Shown here one piece after another: positions 21,548 to 36,256 of a stretch of DNA of 64,000 bases. The stretch is from Ancylostoma caninum (lineage: Eukaryota > Nematoda > Chromadorea > Rhabditida > Ancylostomatidae). The translations under genes were made by a program, and so were the position numbers. Positions within the stretch are counted from its first letter, which is position 1. Every line of letters starts with the position of its first letter. The notes below the pieces were generated by a model. That model was not told the DNA's origin, ran no database searches, and saw only the letters and a program-made list of their open reading frames with translations. The stretch covers positions 1,226,501-1,290,500 of the forward strand of contig JBAJFG010000479.1 in assembly GCA_037903475.1 (NCBI GenBank), given 5' to 3'.

Positions 21548-21637
21548 TTTTTCACCTTCTTGCAAGGTCTACGTGCTGATAGTAAATTCTGCGATGTCGA
21601 GCTTGTGGTTGGGGACCAGAGCGTCAAAGCTCATAGG
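21548..21637 (+). CDS. Kelch gene exon 1 (BTB, part 1)
   Basis: Acceptor ctttccag, then 30 codons containing [20 protein letters not shown] and ending AHR, the first strand pair of a BTB fold, then donor gtacgt. Phase 0 at both ends. The upstream coding exon was not found. Confidence 0.9.
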
Positions 21638-24600
21638 GTACGTTTGAATCCTCTTGGAGCAAAATGCGCAGAAGCCAAAACGGGAGCGCCCAGTTGCTTT
21701 AAGTCTGAAGGAGGGAAGAAAAAACGAACAGTGGAGGGGAGGGGGATGCCGCAAGATATGTTTTCGGCTAAACGCCACTATGGTGGCTGAACAATGAAAA
21801 GATTTTGTGGAAGATCATTGTGAGGGGGGAACTTATTAGCGCCGTTAGCGTTATTTAACGTGGCACACAGTAAACCAACAAATTATTGGGAGGGAAAAGG
21901 TTTCCAGACCAGTGAGTCTGGCTCATTTCCGATTATAAGTCATGATCCTTGACTTCCATGATCCGCCACTCCTTATTCGTTCCTAAATATAGCAATTTAC
22001 TACAGCTTGTGTTGATCTCGACCATCCCGTACTTTCGGGCAATGTTCACAGCAGGTATGAAGGAGGCTGAGCAGAACAAGGTCCACATGTCAGGTGAGTG
22101 CCTATTTCCTGATTGCTGTTCCATTTACTCATCTAAACCACACCTAACTTCATGGCAAAATACATATCAGTTTGATGGAAGGAGAAGTTTTCCGTTTTCG
22201 GGCTCCATCTCACAAAGCAAGAACACTTGGGGAAGGGTATGTGGAGGGGGGGGGGGGGGGGGGGTGAGTTTTTAGATTGTTTCTGCCCTGATGATCACCG
22301 TCATGTGCAGATCGGTTGCGATGCGCCTTGTAACGAGTTAGCTGGAATCGCCTTCCAGAGATAGGCAAATTTGGGTGGGTTCCGACACGCTGACTTCAGA
22401 CAACAAGTAGCCGCTGAACCTCCTCAAACTGGCCGTTTGACTTGAATTAATTGAAGACTTCAGAATATGCACACAAGGAAAGGATACCAATGTTCGTAGC
22501 ACTTTGAAATGAAATATACCTCAATAATTTGAGGTCGACAACGCTGCTCTCGAATCCGTTAACTGTTTCTACTAATTGACATTACTGAAGAATGAGTGTT
22601 TGTCTTTCTGTAGATACGCACAGTTTCTACATCCACAACTGCCGGACGCTGAAGTGGAAAGCTACGTAGGTTAAGGGGCATGGGTCTCAAAGTGGCAACG
22701 CCGCCACCTGTGGGAACCGAATGAATGAATAAGAACGTTGAAAATACTGATTTTGATATTACACAATTAATAGTAAAATGAAATTTAACGATGAAAATAA
22801 ACAAAAGAGGTAAGCTCATGCTGAATTTTTATTTTTTTTTCTCAAAGATTCGGAAACCCATTATCGAGGGGAGGAGGTGCCCCCTCTCGTTCACCCTGTC
22901 CGGAACTGAGACATCAATCCACCGTAACTTACAAAACTGTGATTTTCGTGCAGAATCGGTATAGGATTCGTGATCAGAATCATAATTAACACCGCGTATA
23001 GTCCGATGAGCCGCACACTGTCAGAGAAGAACGTCTATAACTTCTAGCGCTATAGTTTTTCGCAGAAACAGAGGACGAATTCGAGATCAGCAATCTCGAT
23101 TTAATATTATGATGGTATAGTATTTCGAAAAGTCACGGGCATTTGGTGTTCTTGCTTTGCCAGGTCTAGATCGTTCCACGAGGTATTTAGGCAGAATATA
23201 TACCGGAAGCCTAATTTTTGTTGCAAGGCCAGAATCAATCATTTCCTGAAGGTGCCATGCAGATGTCGAAAACGGACTTGAGATCAGCGTTTCGTCGTTA
23301 TCCTCTTGTGAATGAAATCCCTGCCAAAATTACTGCCAAACGGGCTTTTTTTTTCGTTGCACTATACACTGGTTTCTAAATACGTGGACCTCTTATAAGA
23401 TTGAAAGTCGCTAATAAAACTGAGTGTAGAAACCTTGCAATCCCTAAAACCTTGTTAGTTGATCGTCCCTGAGTCAGGAAGAAAACGTGGGCCTGACGAG
23501 ACCAAGTTCATACACATGTACTGACGACGCCTGGGTGAACTCCCACTTCTTCATTTTCCTAGGAATAGTTCATCTCTAGTTTCATAATTGATATTGGGAG
23601 GCTGACTTTTTTGTGTTGACCATTACAGCGTATGGTGAAACTGAAGCGGAGAATAACCCATCTCGTTTTTAGTCCTTTCACATTGTCCTGCATCATCCGC
23701 CGGGGGGGGGGGACACCCTTTGAACGTGCAGACAGTGATGATGACAGCAAACTATCTCGAGGTGATTTTCCACTTCATTGATATGGCAATCGTGTGGTGC
23801 ATAATTGCTACCATTGAAGAGAGGAGACATCGCCTTGTTAGAAGCTGAAGTAAAATTTTAAATCCCGTAAAACCTAAAACGGAAAACGGAAGGCCAAAAA
23901 ATTGCGGAAAACGGAAAGTGTAAAACGGAAAACGGAAAATTTTGCCCAAGCATAGGTTAATGACCAAAAGCCCTCCTCAACGCTGGATTTCCTAAGTATC
24001 TTCGTGGTGAGCGTAGGTGGTGATTCTTTCAAGTAATTAGGTAACTCCAAGTCTACTGATGGTAATTACTTCAAACGCCTAGAATATAAGGAGATCGAGG
24101 AGTATCTATCCTTCACCTAGTTATGATAGATTATCAAAATTATATAATCAGTGAGCATATTTCTCACTGAACTTACTAAGACGAGAAAGACTGTAAAGTA
24201 TGAAAAGTGGGACTTCTTTGCTTTACTTCAGAGCAGACCTATTCTGCAAAAATTCAGACAAAAAGGTAACTGCGGTAGTTGATACGTTTGCAATCTGGGG
24301 AGGATCACGTTATTCACAGAGGATCCCGTTGGAGCGAGTTAGCGAGGGAGGAAGGAAGAGGAGAACAGTATGTGGGGGAACGTGAAACACAAGCACCCTA
24401 AATATCACGCAAAATATCAGGCGCCAACGGCGCCAGTGTGGAGCTGGGGATCATCGTCTGACTAAAACAGTGACAATTGTGATGTAACCTTATGGTTTTG
24501 TGAAACTGAAACAAAGTCTACGTCATGCGTTGTTTCGCAGGAATACTTGAAGCTCTTACCATTCCACGTCGCAGTTTCATGGAAATTTTATATACGTCAC

Positions 24601-27600
24601 CCCACATTTCTGTGGAACATTGTTTTTTTTTTTTGAGAATTTTGAGGAGAGCAGGGCACTTGTATTGCATATTTGGAGCGATGATGAGGACCTGCGAAAT
24701 TGCGACGGTAAATGGCACTTGGATGTCAATTTTGGCGCCATTGTTGTGAACATTGCGCATCGAAACACGTGAACCCTCTCCAGGATAGGGAAATACCCCG
24801 AAAACAAACGCCTCACCTCCCTCTATAATTTTCCGGGATTTTCCGTTTTCCGGGCTAAAAACCCGTAAAACGTAAAACGGAAGACCAAAAATGGGCGGAA
24901 AACGGGAAGCGTAAAACGGAAAACGGGAAATTCCGCACACCCCTGAAGCTGATCGCCTTCTTATGCTGCGGAAAGGTGGGAGAGGCAAGTGGACGTAGGG
25001 TGAGACGCTCGGGGTAGTTAACTCAGCTCGCAAGAACAGTAGTTTAGATCTCAAACTCCACTCGCCTCTCCCACTCCTTCCGTTGCATGAGAAGGCGATC
25101 AGCTTCTTAACAGGGCGATGCTCTCATCTATTCGCAACTACGTGCGCTAGCAGCGATATGGGTGGCAATGATCTGCTACAATCATCGACTCACTGCCATG
25201 ACACTTGAACACGAGCCTAGGAGTTGTATTCATTTCAACTTATGTGGTAGAACATTATGAAATTGGTTGAATAAAATGAACAAACAATAATCAAATCGCT
25301 AGATAAAACATGCATTGATCGTAGTGTTGAAAATGGAGGTAAAACGAACGAATTCAAAAGGTGTTCAAACATTTGTCGACAACCTGATTTTCTTCTTCGA
25401 TGAAGCTAATGGGTTCGGGCGAAAGCACCGCTTCACGGTGTTTTGGCTCAGATTCCTGCACCACTTTACCCTTACACAAGTTGACCTCAAAGTTCAACAC
25501 AAGAAAGATTTCATTGTTGATGCGGAACTTGTAGGAAATTACTATCTCCCATTTTGTAAAAGAGGGAACATTGCAGTGAATGTAAGAAAAAAATGATGCA
25601 CGGCATCGTCTTTTTAGAGTACTTGAAGATTCGAAATTGGCCTCATCCATGTGCTTTTCCAGCTTCAAAATGTGATGGAAAGGTGCGCTAGCTTCATTTG
25701 TGAACATCTACTAGTCATAGAAAAAGCAATCCAGCTACGAACGCAGTTTTTATCCGTAGGCTGCAGGTTGGTTGCTTTTTTCGCATTTTGATCTGTTTCA
25801 CAGACTTGCCATTCCAGCTCGGCTGTGGAGAAAGTTGATCGTTCCATTGAAAAGAATTTCACACTTGTCAGCCACAATGATAGTTTTCTCGAGCTCTCCC
25901 TCGAAGACCTCACCGAGTTACTGTCCAAGGACAGACTCAACGTCGTCTCAGAGAAGGAGGTTTTTAGCGCTGCTATGCGCTGGACTGAATATTCATCGGA
26001 CAGAACAGATTTTATAGGAAGGTGACATTTTCAAAACTCTGCTAAAAATGATCTGATGGCAAGTATTTTATTTATTTATTTAAAACCAGTCATTAAAGCA
26101 TTTGGTAGGGTGTGATAGAATATGTAGGGGTATGTAACAAGATGTAGACTGTGAAGAGATGGTCGTGTTTCGTTGGGGTCCCCAAACTATAACATTACCC
26201 TCCCCTTCATATATTTTTTTTGCAGCAGCCAGCGAGCCTACGGGCGGAGGCTAGCTGACCAAACCCCAGGTTGCACACGTTTTACATATTTGGGGAGGTC
26301 CAAAGAATGAGAAAAAGAATCACGTCAACTCAGAGAGCTTTGTGGTAAGCAAAACAAAGTTTTGGGAATTCTGAATCTCCGAATTCAAAGAAGAAAAAAA
26401 AAGAAAAAAAAAGAAAAAAAAAGTATGACATGCCAAAGTACCAGTTAAATCATTACCAGGGTCAAGCGTCCGATGGGAATTTCCCATGAGGGGGTCGTAT
26501 GCGAGGGGGCTGGGAAAGGGGGGGGGGTCGTATTTGAGAGGTGTAGGTGGGGTTCGTAGACGGGTCGCTTGACCACTGAATGTAAATTAGTGATTGTTTT
26601 ATGACATGGCAAATGACATTCCGCCCTTTCCAGCAAGAATGATCACGTGATTACGAGTTAAAGCAGGACTGGTTGGCACCGTATGAGAGAAATCCGCTTC
26701 AGCGCACTCACAGGTTCGATCCCCGGCGCCTTCCATAGATTTTTGCACTGGTCGGAATCACTTCAGAATCAAGTGTGGAGTAAAGAGGGTGGAAATGCTA
26801 AAAAACAGAGTGTGGAAAGCGAGATCAATCGATTGCACATGCGAGAATTCTCCTGCAGGGCCCGTCAGAACGTGGGAAAGTAGGGTGACTTAGACCTCGT
26901 GCTGAAGTTATCTGACTCGAAATCAGCAGATGCTTTTCTATGTATCCAAAGAGGACGATCAGCTCTGTCTTTTGCCAGAGTTTCACTTTTCTAGATCTTC
27001 ATATGCTTTTGGGAGCTCGATGGGAAATTTTTGAAATTTTCGGGTCTCCGAGGGGAAATTTCCCATCTAACTCACGCGAGCAGGAGCGATTATTGGGGAG
27101 CGATAATGGGAATGAAGAATCATTGCTTGGAGCTCTATTACGTCAAGGTAGTGAAACTTCGGTAAAAGGCATAATCTCTTCATGGGAGTTTAAGAAGTGA
27201 AAATCTCGCAATTTGAACAGATGCTGAAAATGGAGTAAATCTGTTTGGGAAGTCGCTGAGAAGCAATTTGCAGATTTCACGAAAACTTTTCTTCTATGGG
27301 TTTTAGATGAGGAAATTTCCCATTTGAGTACAGAATCTGGCTCCACGAAGTTCGCTCGTTTTCCCGCAATTTAGATGGGAAATCCATGGGAAATTCGCCA
27401 AATTTCCCATCGATTTCCCATCGAGCTCCTAAAAACATATGAGGGTCTAGAAAATTGATACTCTGGCAAAAAATAGAGCTGATCGTCCTATATGGACAGA
27501 TAGAAAAATATTCGCTGATTTTGAGTCAGAGAACCTCAGTGCGAAGTCTAAGTAACCCTAGTTTTCCACAAAGTGGCGTCCCTTGTAGGCGAATTCTCGC

Positions 27601-30600
27601 ATGTGTCATCGATCGATTTCGCTTTCCTCACTTCATTTGCAAAGCTTTAAATCTTCTCTACTCTACATTAAATCCGGAACGGTTCCAACCTGTGCAAAAA
27701 TTTTTTGGAAATCGAACCCGTGGGCGCGCAAATGCCAACGCTGAAACCGATTCCTCGCATGCGCTGCCAATCAGTCCTGTTTTGACACGTAATGACATGA
27801 TTGTTCCTGCTGGCAGTCTGGTCCGATCGGATAAGGAATGATCTATATCGACCTCAAGGCTGTTTTAGTTCAAATTTTGGGTTTTCAATGTGTTTCTTTT
27901 GTGTGTTCATCCTTGAAACTGTTCAGTGTTTCAGTGTACGGAGAAAACATGCGGAAGCAGAAGGGGGGGGGGGGCGTGAAAAGGTGGGGGTTCGACGAAG
28001 GAATAGGGGGGTCGTATCGAGGGTCGGTTTTCCCATCGTCATGCTTCACCCTGATCATTACCAGCCTGATCGTCCAGCTGACGCCGGACTTTCAGGCTTC
28101 TTTTCATGCTAGCTTCGCTCACGTTGCTCCCAAGTGAGGTCTTCCTCACACCACGCCGGCCACTCCACCTTTATCAGAACTCCCGTTTTTTATACTCTCG
28201 TGCTTTCTGGCTACGATGCGCCCTTTCCACATCTGTTCAATACTCAAGTGGCGTCTTCCCACCTTGTCTATGAGCGCTGGGCCCGTCTCCGGGCGTTTCC
28301 CCACTTTTGGACGCCGGCGTACCCTTATCACACCGTTGGACCCGACCCCGGGCGTTTCCCCCCTTTTGGATGCCGGCGCACCCTTATCACAACGTTGGAC
28401 CCGATTCCAGGCGTTTCCCCACTTTTGGACTCCGGCGCACCCTTATCGCACCGTTGGACCCGACTCCAGGCTTTTCCACATTTTAGGACGCGGGCGCACC
28501 CTTATCACACCGTTGGACCCGATTCCAGGCGTTTCCCCACTTTTGGACGCCGGCGCACCCTTATCACACCGATGGACCCGACTCAAGGCGTTTCCCCACT
28601 TTTGGACGCCGACGCATTCCTATAACAGCGCTGGACCCGTTCCCTCTCCCCCCCCCCCCCACCTATGGGCGCCGGCGCATCACTCTCACTGCTGTTCTCC
28701 CTTCAACGGCAACTCTTCCCCTACCGAGCACCGACGCACCTCTGACATAGCCCTAGGCTCGTTTCATGTCACCTTCTCCACCATCTGTGCGGGCACAACC
28801 CTTATCCATGTCATCCCTCGTCCGCCTAGTTCCTCCTCTTCGTTATGAAGCTGTCCTGCCCGTCTCTTTCCTTTTATACGGTCATTTAATCATAGGCCTA
28901 TCTCACTCATTCCGACCGTGTTGAAAACAACTGTATGCCATTAACATGTCTGAACATGACAAAGGTGGCCTAAAACACCTTTAAATCAAGGCAAAAATCA
29001 AAAATTGCAACATTTTTGTACATAACTCGATGCGCTGAACACGATGGTGTCGGTAGTTTTTGACGACAATGGCTGGTTCTCTTGCACACACACACGCACA
29101 TAAAATGCCAATTAATATTAACTATGATGTTACGTTACGTGTATAGTGTTTAACAGTCTGCAATACGAGATGCCTGTTGAACAGGTCTGCATCAGGTTGT
29201 CCCACAATAAATGGCCGCAACCTAGTAATGAATTTTTGGAAATTCATAAATCTGTTGCTCTAGAAGCCAGACAGACAAACTTTGAATTATTATAAGGAGC
29301 AAGAACTGCTCTATCTATATCTTAAAAATACTTCCTCAATTACCCTTCCCGGTTTTTTGTGCTCTCCCAATTTTTGGACTATTTCTCTGTCCGAATAGAA
29401 CGAAAGCCGGGTTTGGTATTTGCTCTGCAATTGGCAGGATAGTCGTGTTATAAGGACACAGAAGCTGTGACTGAAAAAGCACTTCCAGAACGATATGAGT
29501 TTTCGTCCGTTTTTGACCAGATGATGGTCATGAAACTTATCAAATACGAGAGCGTAGTTCTGGTTAGCAGCTAGGTTGGGCGCAGTCGAATCGCTGGTCG
29601 CTTGCCTTTTTGGCAGCTAAACATCGCAAAAAATGGGCAAAGTGGACTTTGAACGGAGGCATTGCCGGTGAGTGCTTAACTTGCGACATCATTTACTTTA
29701 ATCTCTCTAATAAACACTGGTTCGAGATTTTCCTGAAAAATGAGCCGCCTATAGTGGTGAGGGGACATTGCTCAATAAAATGGAGTTTTGTTTACATATC
29801 ATTAAGGGAGATCTGGATATATTCAGCAAACCTCGACATCCCAGAAAAAAGTAACTTTTTCAGCTAGATGAAATACTGCTCGAGATGTTGACAGTAGCTA
29901 GACTAGGCCAAGAGTGGAATTCACTAAATGCATCGTCTGTTACCATTTGAGGCTCGGTTTCGAGATTCGCTTGAAAGTGCCTGTTTTGATGAGCCGAAAA
30001 AGTGCATGTCCCACTGGCGGGGCGGCCAAATCCACACAGGTTCACATCCTACCAAGAAAAATTTCCCTGAGTGAGGCGTTGGATCTTCCCTCGTACTACT
30101 ATGTTGGCCAGACCTTTGCGTAATAGAATATTCCTTTGAACTTGCAATGAGTCCACCTTTCCTCTAGGAAATTTATGTGAATCAATGTGTACTGAAAATT
30201 GACCTTTCGCACTTCGTTGACTCCTGTGATTCAAGCTTTCTTCTTTATAAAGTTGCACTTCTGCAAAAATTTGCAGAAGATGCTGATCATACTACTTTTT
30301 ATTGCAAAGGGAAATTTCAAGTTTGAACTGAAATAGCCATCTTGGAATGCGCACCTCCAAAACGGCCATTATTTGTGGGAGGGGGACTTTTCATACGAAG
30401 AGTGATTAGCAAGACTAGTCTCGCACCTCGCTTGCACCTTCCTAAGAGCTACCAACTTTAGGCATATACGGATGGTATATGATTCTGACTATACTGATCA
30501 CAAGCTGGCTATTTAGCCAATTCTTCGTCATTTCGCCAAATACTGACTCCCAGAGTAATTCATCGACACATTTCACTTAATTTACGAAGATTCTTTGAAG

Positions 30601-33600
30601 GTTTTTTGTGCTTGATGTATAAGCAAGCATACCAGGGAAAACTTCTGACTCCTTCTTCCCTTTTCATTTTTCACACTACAAGGTAACGGAGAAACAGTAA
30701 GCTGTTTTCCCTGCTTGGAAGTGGTTAAACAAAAACCGACAAAGAGTATAACACACCAAACCATGGACCTAGGAATTGTTCTGAGCACTGGAAAAAAATA
30801 TCTATGTTATAGGCGCAAGCATCGGATTTTGAGTACTTTGACTGTCACTAAAGTTTGCGCACTTGAAAACGAGCGCACGAATTTTGTAGCAAAATTCTGG
30901 CTACTTCTAGGTCTATCATAAATATTAGTCACTATGTAAATGAAATGGCTAGTCGCACTCATTGAGTGATCAAGATGGTCAGAATCATCTATTTGGGCAT
31001 ATTATGATAGGGAAGTCAGGCTCCTAACAAGGTACGAGCGAGGTGCGAGACGACCTTGTTAATTAAATTCGTATGAATAGTCACCACCCCAGGATCATCA
31101 CAAATTGAGCAGTTTACAAGGATGACCACTCTACAGGGTGCATCATTTATCCTGAAAATGCTTACCTAGCAAGATCGTGTTCTAAAAAGTCAAAGATGCA
31201 CAGAATAAACAGGAAGTGGTGGAGAAACCTCATTACAACAACTTGACAGAGTGTGATTTTCGCGATTCTGCTAGCAACTTTTTGGCCACTACAAAAAGCA
31301 GACGGGTGTTAAATTCATCTCTACATGACTAGCGCCCCTCGGGACGCTAGAAAGTGGGGTGGGGCAGCCACTTGAGGCAGGTAGAAGGGCTTCACACGTG
31401 TGAAATGCTTGGAAATCAGCAAGAAAGCAAAACTAATCATTAGCTGAGCTCAGATACGAAATTCTTCTCATAAGTTGCGTAGACTCTACGGGTCTGGCCG
31501 CCTCGCCAACGTCGGCGTTCGAGTCTTCTCCCCATCTAGCCTTGCTTGCAAATTCTTAATCCCGCACCTACATGTAAAGCTAATTTCCAATGCACTGATA
31601 ATACCTACTCTTTTTTGTCACTTACTGTCTTACATGCCTATGGACCCGTTATGAACAGCCAACAGAGAGGAAGAAGAGATGGTCGACTGAGACACGAATG
31701 AGCGCGTAGCGTGCCCCTACCCACCGGCAGACGTGCATCTTGGTGTTTTCGCACTATAGAGCCACGGGCCATTCTCCATCAGTGCACCCGTATCCTGGCG
31801 CTTATCACACTGTTGAGCCAGGGCAGACCCATCCTCCATTTGTGGATCTGTATCCTGGCGTTCTTCGCACTACTGAGGCAGCGCAAACGCGATCCATCGG
31901 TGGGACTCGTCTCCTGGCTCTTTCCCAACTAATCGGCCCCTTGCGGACCCAGTCTTCATCCGTGGATCCGTATCCTGGCGCTTTCTCCAGTATTGTGCCA
32001 GAACAGACCCAATCTTCATCGATGGACCCGTATCCTGGCGTTTCAACCAGTACTGGGACGCCGGCGGACCCTTTTTGCATTGATGGCCCCATACCCTGCC
32101 ATTTTCCCAGTGTTTGGCCATGGCGGACCCCTTCTCCATCGACGGATCCGTATCCTGCCGTTTTTCCACTACTGGGCCACGGCGGACTCTTTCTCGATCG
32201 ATGAACACCTATTATGATGTCTTTCTGGACTACGGGGCCCCGGCTCATCTGTCCGTCATCACTGCAGCTGCACTCCTTGCAAATCTCGAAAGTGATGGAA
32301 CAAAGTTAGGAAATATTTGGAAAGTTTGATCAACTGCACAAGTTGCACAACTGGTTTCAGAAAATATCACGACAGCTTATGATGACGCGTTCTTCATCCT
32401 GTGTATTTGATTGTACTTCTTAAAAACAGACGGATCCTCAAGGTGCACAATCCCCAAGGGACCTCAATAAGGGGTGCGCAAGGAGCATATCCTAAGTGAG
32501 GGCACCGAGTGAATCCTTCGATACATCCCCTATGGTATGCACACTTCTTTCACAGTGGTTATCGTCTACTGTTCCAAAGATGAGTGAAGTCAGCAACAAA
32601 GCTCCGCAGAGGGGCGACTCTGCTCCGTACATTGCTGCTACGCATCGTCAAATCGTTGTAAACACTGTCTCGCCTGGAGGGCTAGAGCCCGCTAGCTGCT
32701 GGTCCCGCCGCGAAATCCCGAATGCACCCTTCTTCCACTATGTCTATGCACCTATGACGAAACATCGGCCGAATGCCCCATCAGCTTCGCATCCTCGCGA
32801 GGCACAGTCTATAACTGAGTCTCACGGCGAGCGCATGCGATCACGTGCTAGTCCCCTACGTCTGCGCTCTAGAAAATTTTGTTGCACTACCATGATTTAT
32901 ATAAGAGGATCCACCTTCTAAAACTTTTTACGTATCTCTGTAATAGCAGCACCCACGAAAAATTTCGACCTCTGGATTTCGGCACAATTTGGGGTAACTG
33001 CATGCACTGAACATTATTACAATGCCAAAAAAAGTCGAAACCTTCAAAATCCCCCTTTTCTGGAACCTCTCGCTCACCGCTTTTGAGCAGATTGGGCCGA
33101 GTTGAGCGACTTGTTCGATGTGGACCGATCCAAAAAAAGTCGATATCGCTGTCTCCTTTATCAGCTGCTTTGTTGGAAAAATCGGTCTTATGCACTGTTT
33201 TGCTGTAATTCTGAAGCTGATGGAAGAAAACAAAGTTTGAAAAAGATCGTATAACCAGTAAAGATGTCGTAAAAATACTATTAGATTCTAAAATGACATA
33301 TCCCAATACTATGAAATTGAAATAAATTGAAATAATTGACGAAAATCAGGCCACACTAGTAAATAAGCAAGTGGATTCGTGCTAAATTGACAACTAGAAG
33401 AATTTGCTGTGGTAGATATTGCGAAAAAGGAGAGGCAAGGAGTAAAAAAGGGCTTTTTGGTACCAAGAAAAGAAATGGCTGTCCATCTGATCAGCTGGCA
33501 GCAACAGCCCGCTGCCGCCAAAACTCGATCGAACGAATCCACGCTGTTCCTGGATCTGTGACATTCAACTCGTTATATCTTAGAAACTGTTGAGTTCTCC

Positions 33601-36175
33601 GTGCTATTCTTTTGTAGGATTGTTGGGACAGTTGTCATGATTCCAAAACGACCAAAATCTCAGATACGAAAATTTCCGTGGGTGCTGCCTTTAACTGAAA
33701 GACTCCCTCTGCTCGTTGGGGGAATCTGAGATCTCCTAGCGAAGATCTAAAGAAATTGCGGTAAACGCAAATCAACCGTCAATTTTCCGCATCTACTCAG
33801 ACAATTTTTCGCAGCAGAAAACCGGAAGAACCGATAGGTGACCTGCGGTCCTTCCGGTTTCCTGCTGCATTTCGTCCGAATAGCTGCTGCGCTCCTTCCG
33901 AACAGCTGCTGCGGTTCTTCCGAAATTTTTTCTCTGCGTCTCTCGCCTCTTAACCGCATGAGCGCGATCTCTTTCTGCTGCGGTCCTTCCGACGTTTTGT
34001 CTGAGTAGGTAGGCACCTTCAATCCCCTTTTCCATGTTTCTCCTTGAATACTTGAAATTGAGAATTTTTTTCGCATCCTCCAAGCATGGATTCCCTGTAG
34101 ATTGGCATGCACCTCACTTATGCCACTCTAGTACGTATGAATGACACAACTAATACTGGCAAAAATCTTTTATCCAATTATTTGACAAGAGGAATCTCTA
34201 GCGAAAAGATTTGCGGTGAATGTCCTCTTCATTTCAGCGTTTTGGCATGTGTTCGTCTCCATCTATTCGATAAAAAATTCCTCCTTAACGAGGTTGCTCG
34301 TCATCCTTCCATTCGCTGCTCTTACACATGTCATAAGATGGTTAGTAAGAGATTCTCATTTTGCAGAAAGTACATATTAGTGGTGTTTAGTTCACACAGT
34401 CAAGAGGGAATTGACTAATTTAGGTGAACGAGGTGAAAGGTTTCCATCGATTTCGTGGCAGACGACCGATGACTTCTCTACTTTTGAGACCCCAGCGCAG
34501 CAATGATTCTGATTGGGCCATATTCGTCATAGGTTGGTTTTTTTTTAGATTTTGTTTACTGAGTAGCTGCTTAGCTGATTTATCTAGTCCAACCTGCTAG
34601 TGAGCTAAACGGCATCCGGGTATGGATGCGATTTGAAGGCCAGATTCATAAAAGCAGATTCTATTCCCCATCCCACCCAGAACCGTTCTCAATCCCCCTC
34701 TTAAATTGCGAAGATCTCCCTGCAGAGGAATGAGCTAGCAAATCGTGTGCAATGTCTCGTGCCCCCCCCCCCCCTTGAAATTCAAGCCTTTATGCATGCT
34801 AGGAGTGATGTCACATACGATGTGAAACGTGGAGGTTATACAGAGAAAGGTGTGACAATATCAAAGATCAAACTTAGAATGAGAAGCTCCATCGCAATGA
34901 GAATGGAACTAAATTTGATTGACAGAAGGATTTGACACATTATCTATTACTCACCTTGCAGTCTTCTATTACTCACATTTTAGATTTGGTTAGCTTGCAT
35001 ACGACACTATTCCCAGCCTGCTTGCGTGTGGGCTTCCTACAGAATAAAAAAACTATTGCTCGTCTCAGTAGTTGTTCAAAGCAACAGTGAAATTCGAGTG
35101 TTTGAAGAAGGACGTTTCTGACACTAAGTACATCATCGGTAAATTATTCCTATCACTTTCGATCAGTACTGGATGCTGGAGTGGCAAAGCAAGGGGGGGG
35201 GGGGGGTGGGCTGGGAAAAAAATGGCAACTCCTCCACTCCGAGGAACCGCATGAAATGGCTAAAATACTAAAACACTAATAATCAAAAACAATGATTTTA
35301 ATGCCAAACAATAAAAAGTAAATATTTACAAGAAAGATAATAAAAATAAACGAAATGAACTATCACAATTATTTTGTTTTACAAAGTAATTTCAAATATT
35401 CGCCGACGCCCCATTTTCGGAGGCCCCATCCCCCGAGCCGACCCTTCCACCCCTGCGCCCACCACTGCTATTAATTGGGTCTGTACATATACGTGTATTC
35501 TACCAGATGGTGTATCCGCCTTTGCTCGGGTCTTCTACTTCTCCCGGTTATTTGAAGCTGATGCCAACGTTTGTTGAGCCAAAAGAATCCTATCGAGATA
35601 TTTGTCATTTGGTGATCAGCTTAAGTGACACTTCTTCATCCCGTCCCCTTCACTCAAAAATGAGGTAAATTTGTTTGGCTGGTAAATTCTTCTAAAATGC
35701 TTGCCATATTCGCGTTGAACATTTCGAAAAATCCCAGAAGACACGGTTTCACCGACCCGTAAGCAAGAATAAGGAGAAATCGATAAAATCTGTGAATCGA
35801 TATTTCGTTCACAACTGTTATCATATTCGTGTTCAGCGTATTGGAAAACCACAGTAGACATATCCTGCCCCCCCCCTCCTGGGGAAAATGAAAAACTCAA
35901 TAAAACCGACAAATGACGGCGTCTTACAAACTGGTTGGCATATTTGTGTTTAGGGTATTGACACAATAGTAGACATGTCTTCACCGCGCCGGGGCAAAAT
36001 TAGCGAAAAATCAATGAAATCGATATAATTGATAAACGAATCGATAAAGTTCGGGGAAAATTAGCCTGAAACCTCCGCCGGCCCTTAGGCTACACGTGTG
36101 CAAAGTCGTTCCCGATCGGTTAACCCTCCGCGATTTCTATTCGTTACATACATACACACATTCATACAGACAATC

Positions 36176-36256
<81 letters not shown>

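Larger units (their letters stand above)
26022..34237 (+). other. Intron 5 of kelch gene, 8.2 kb
   Basis: No exon of the gene lies here; phase passes directly from exon 5 to exon 6. It is filled by a fold-back at 26,632-27,806, a minisatellite-bearing element at 28,066-29,296, an inverted-repeat element at 30,391-31,076, part of a fold-back at 31,327-32,220, and repeats at 32,905-33,545 and 33,793-34,008. Confidence 0.7.

Noticed and set aside
25354..25940. Minus-strand frames over kelch exons 4-5
   Set aside because: They are the complement of exons that match BACK on the plus strand and have a paralogue at 2.3 kb.
32496..32921. 141-codon + frame as a gene
   Set aside because: No domain, no splice context and no start context; composition resembles repeat-derived frames.
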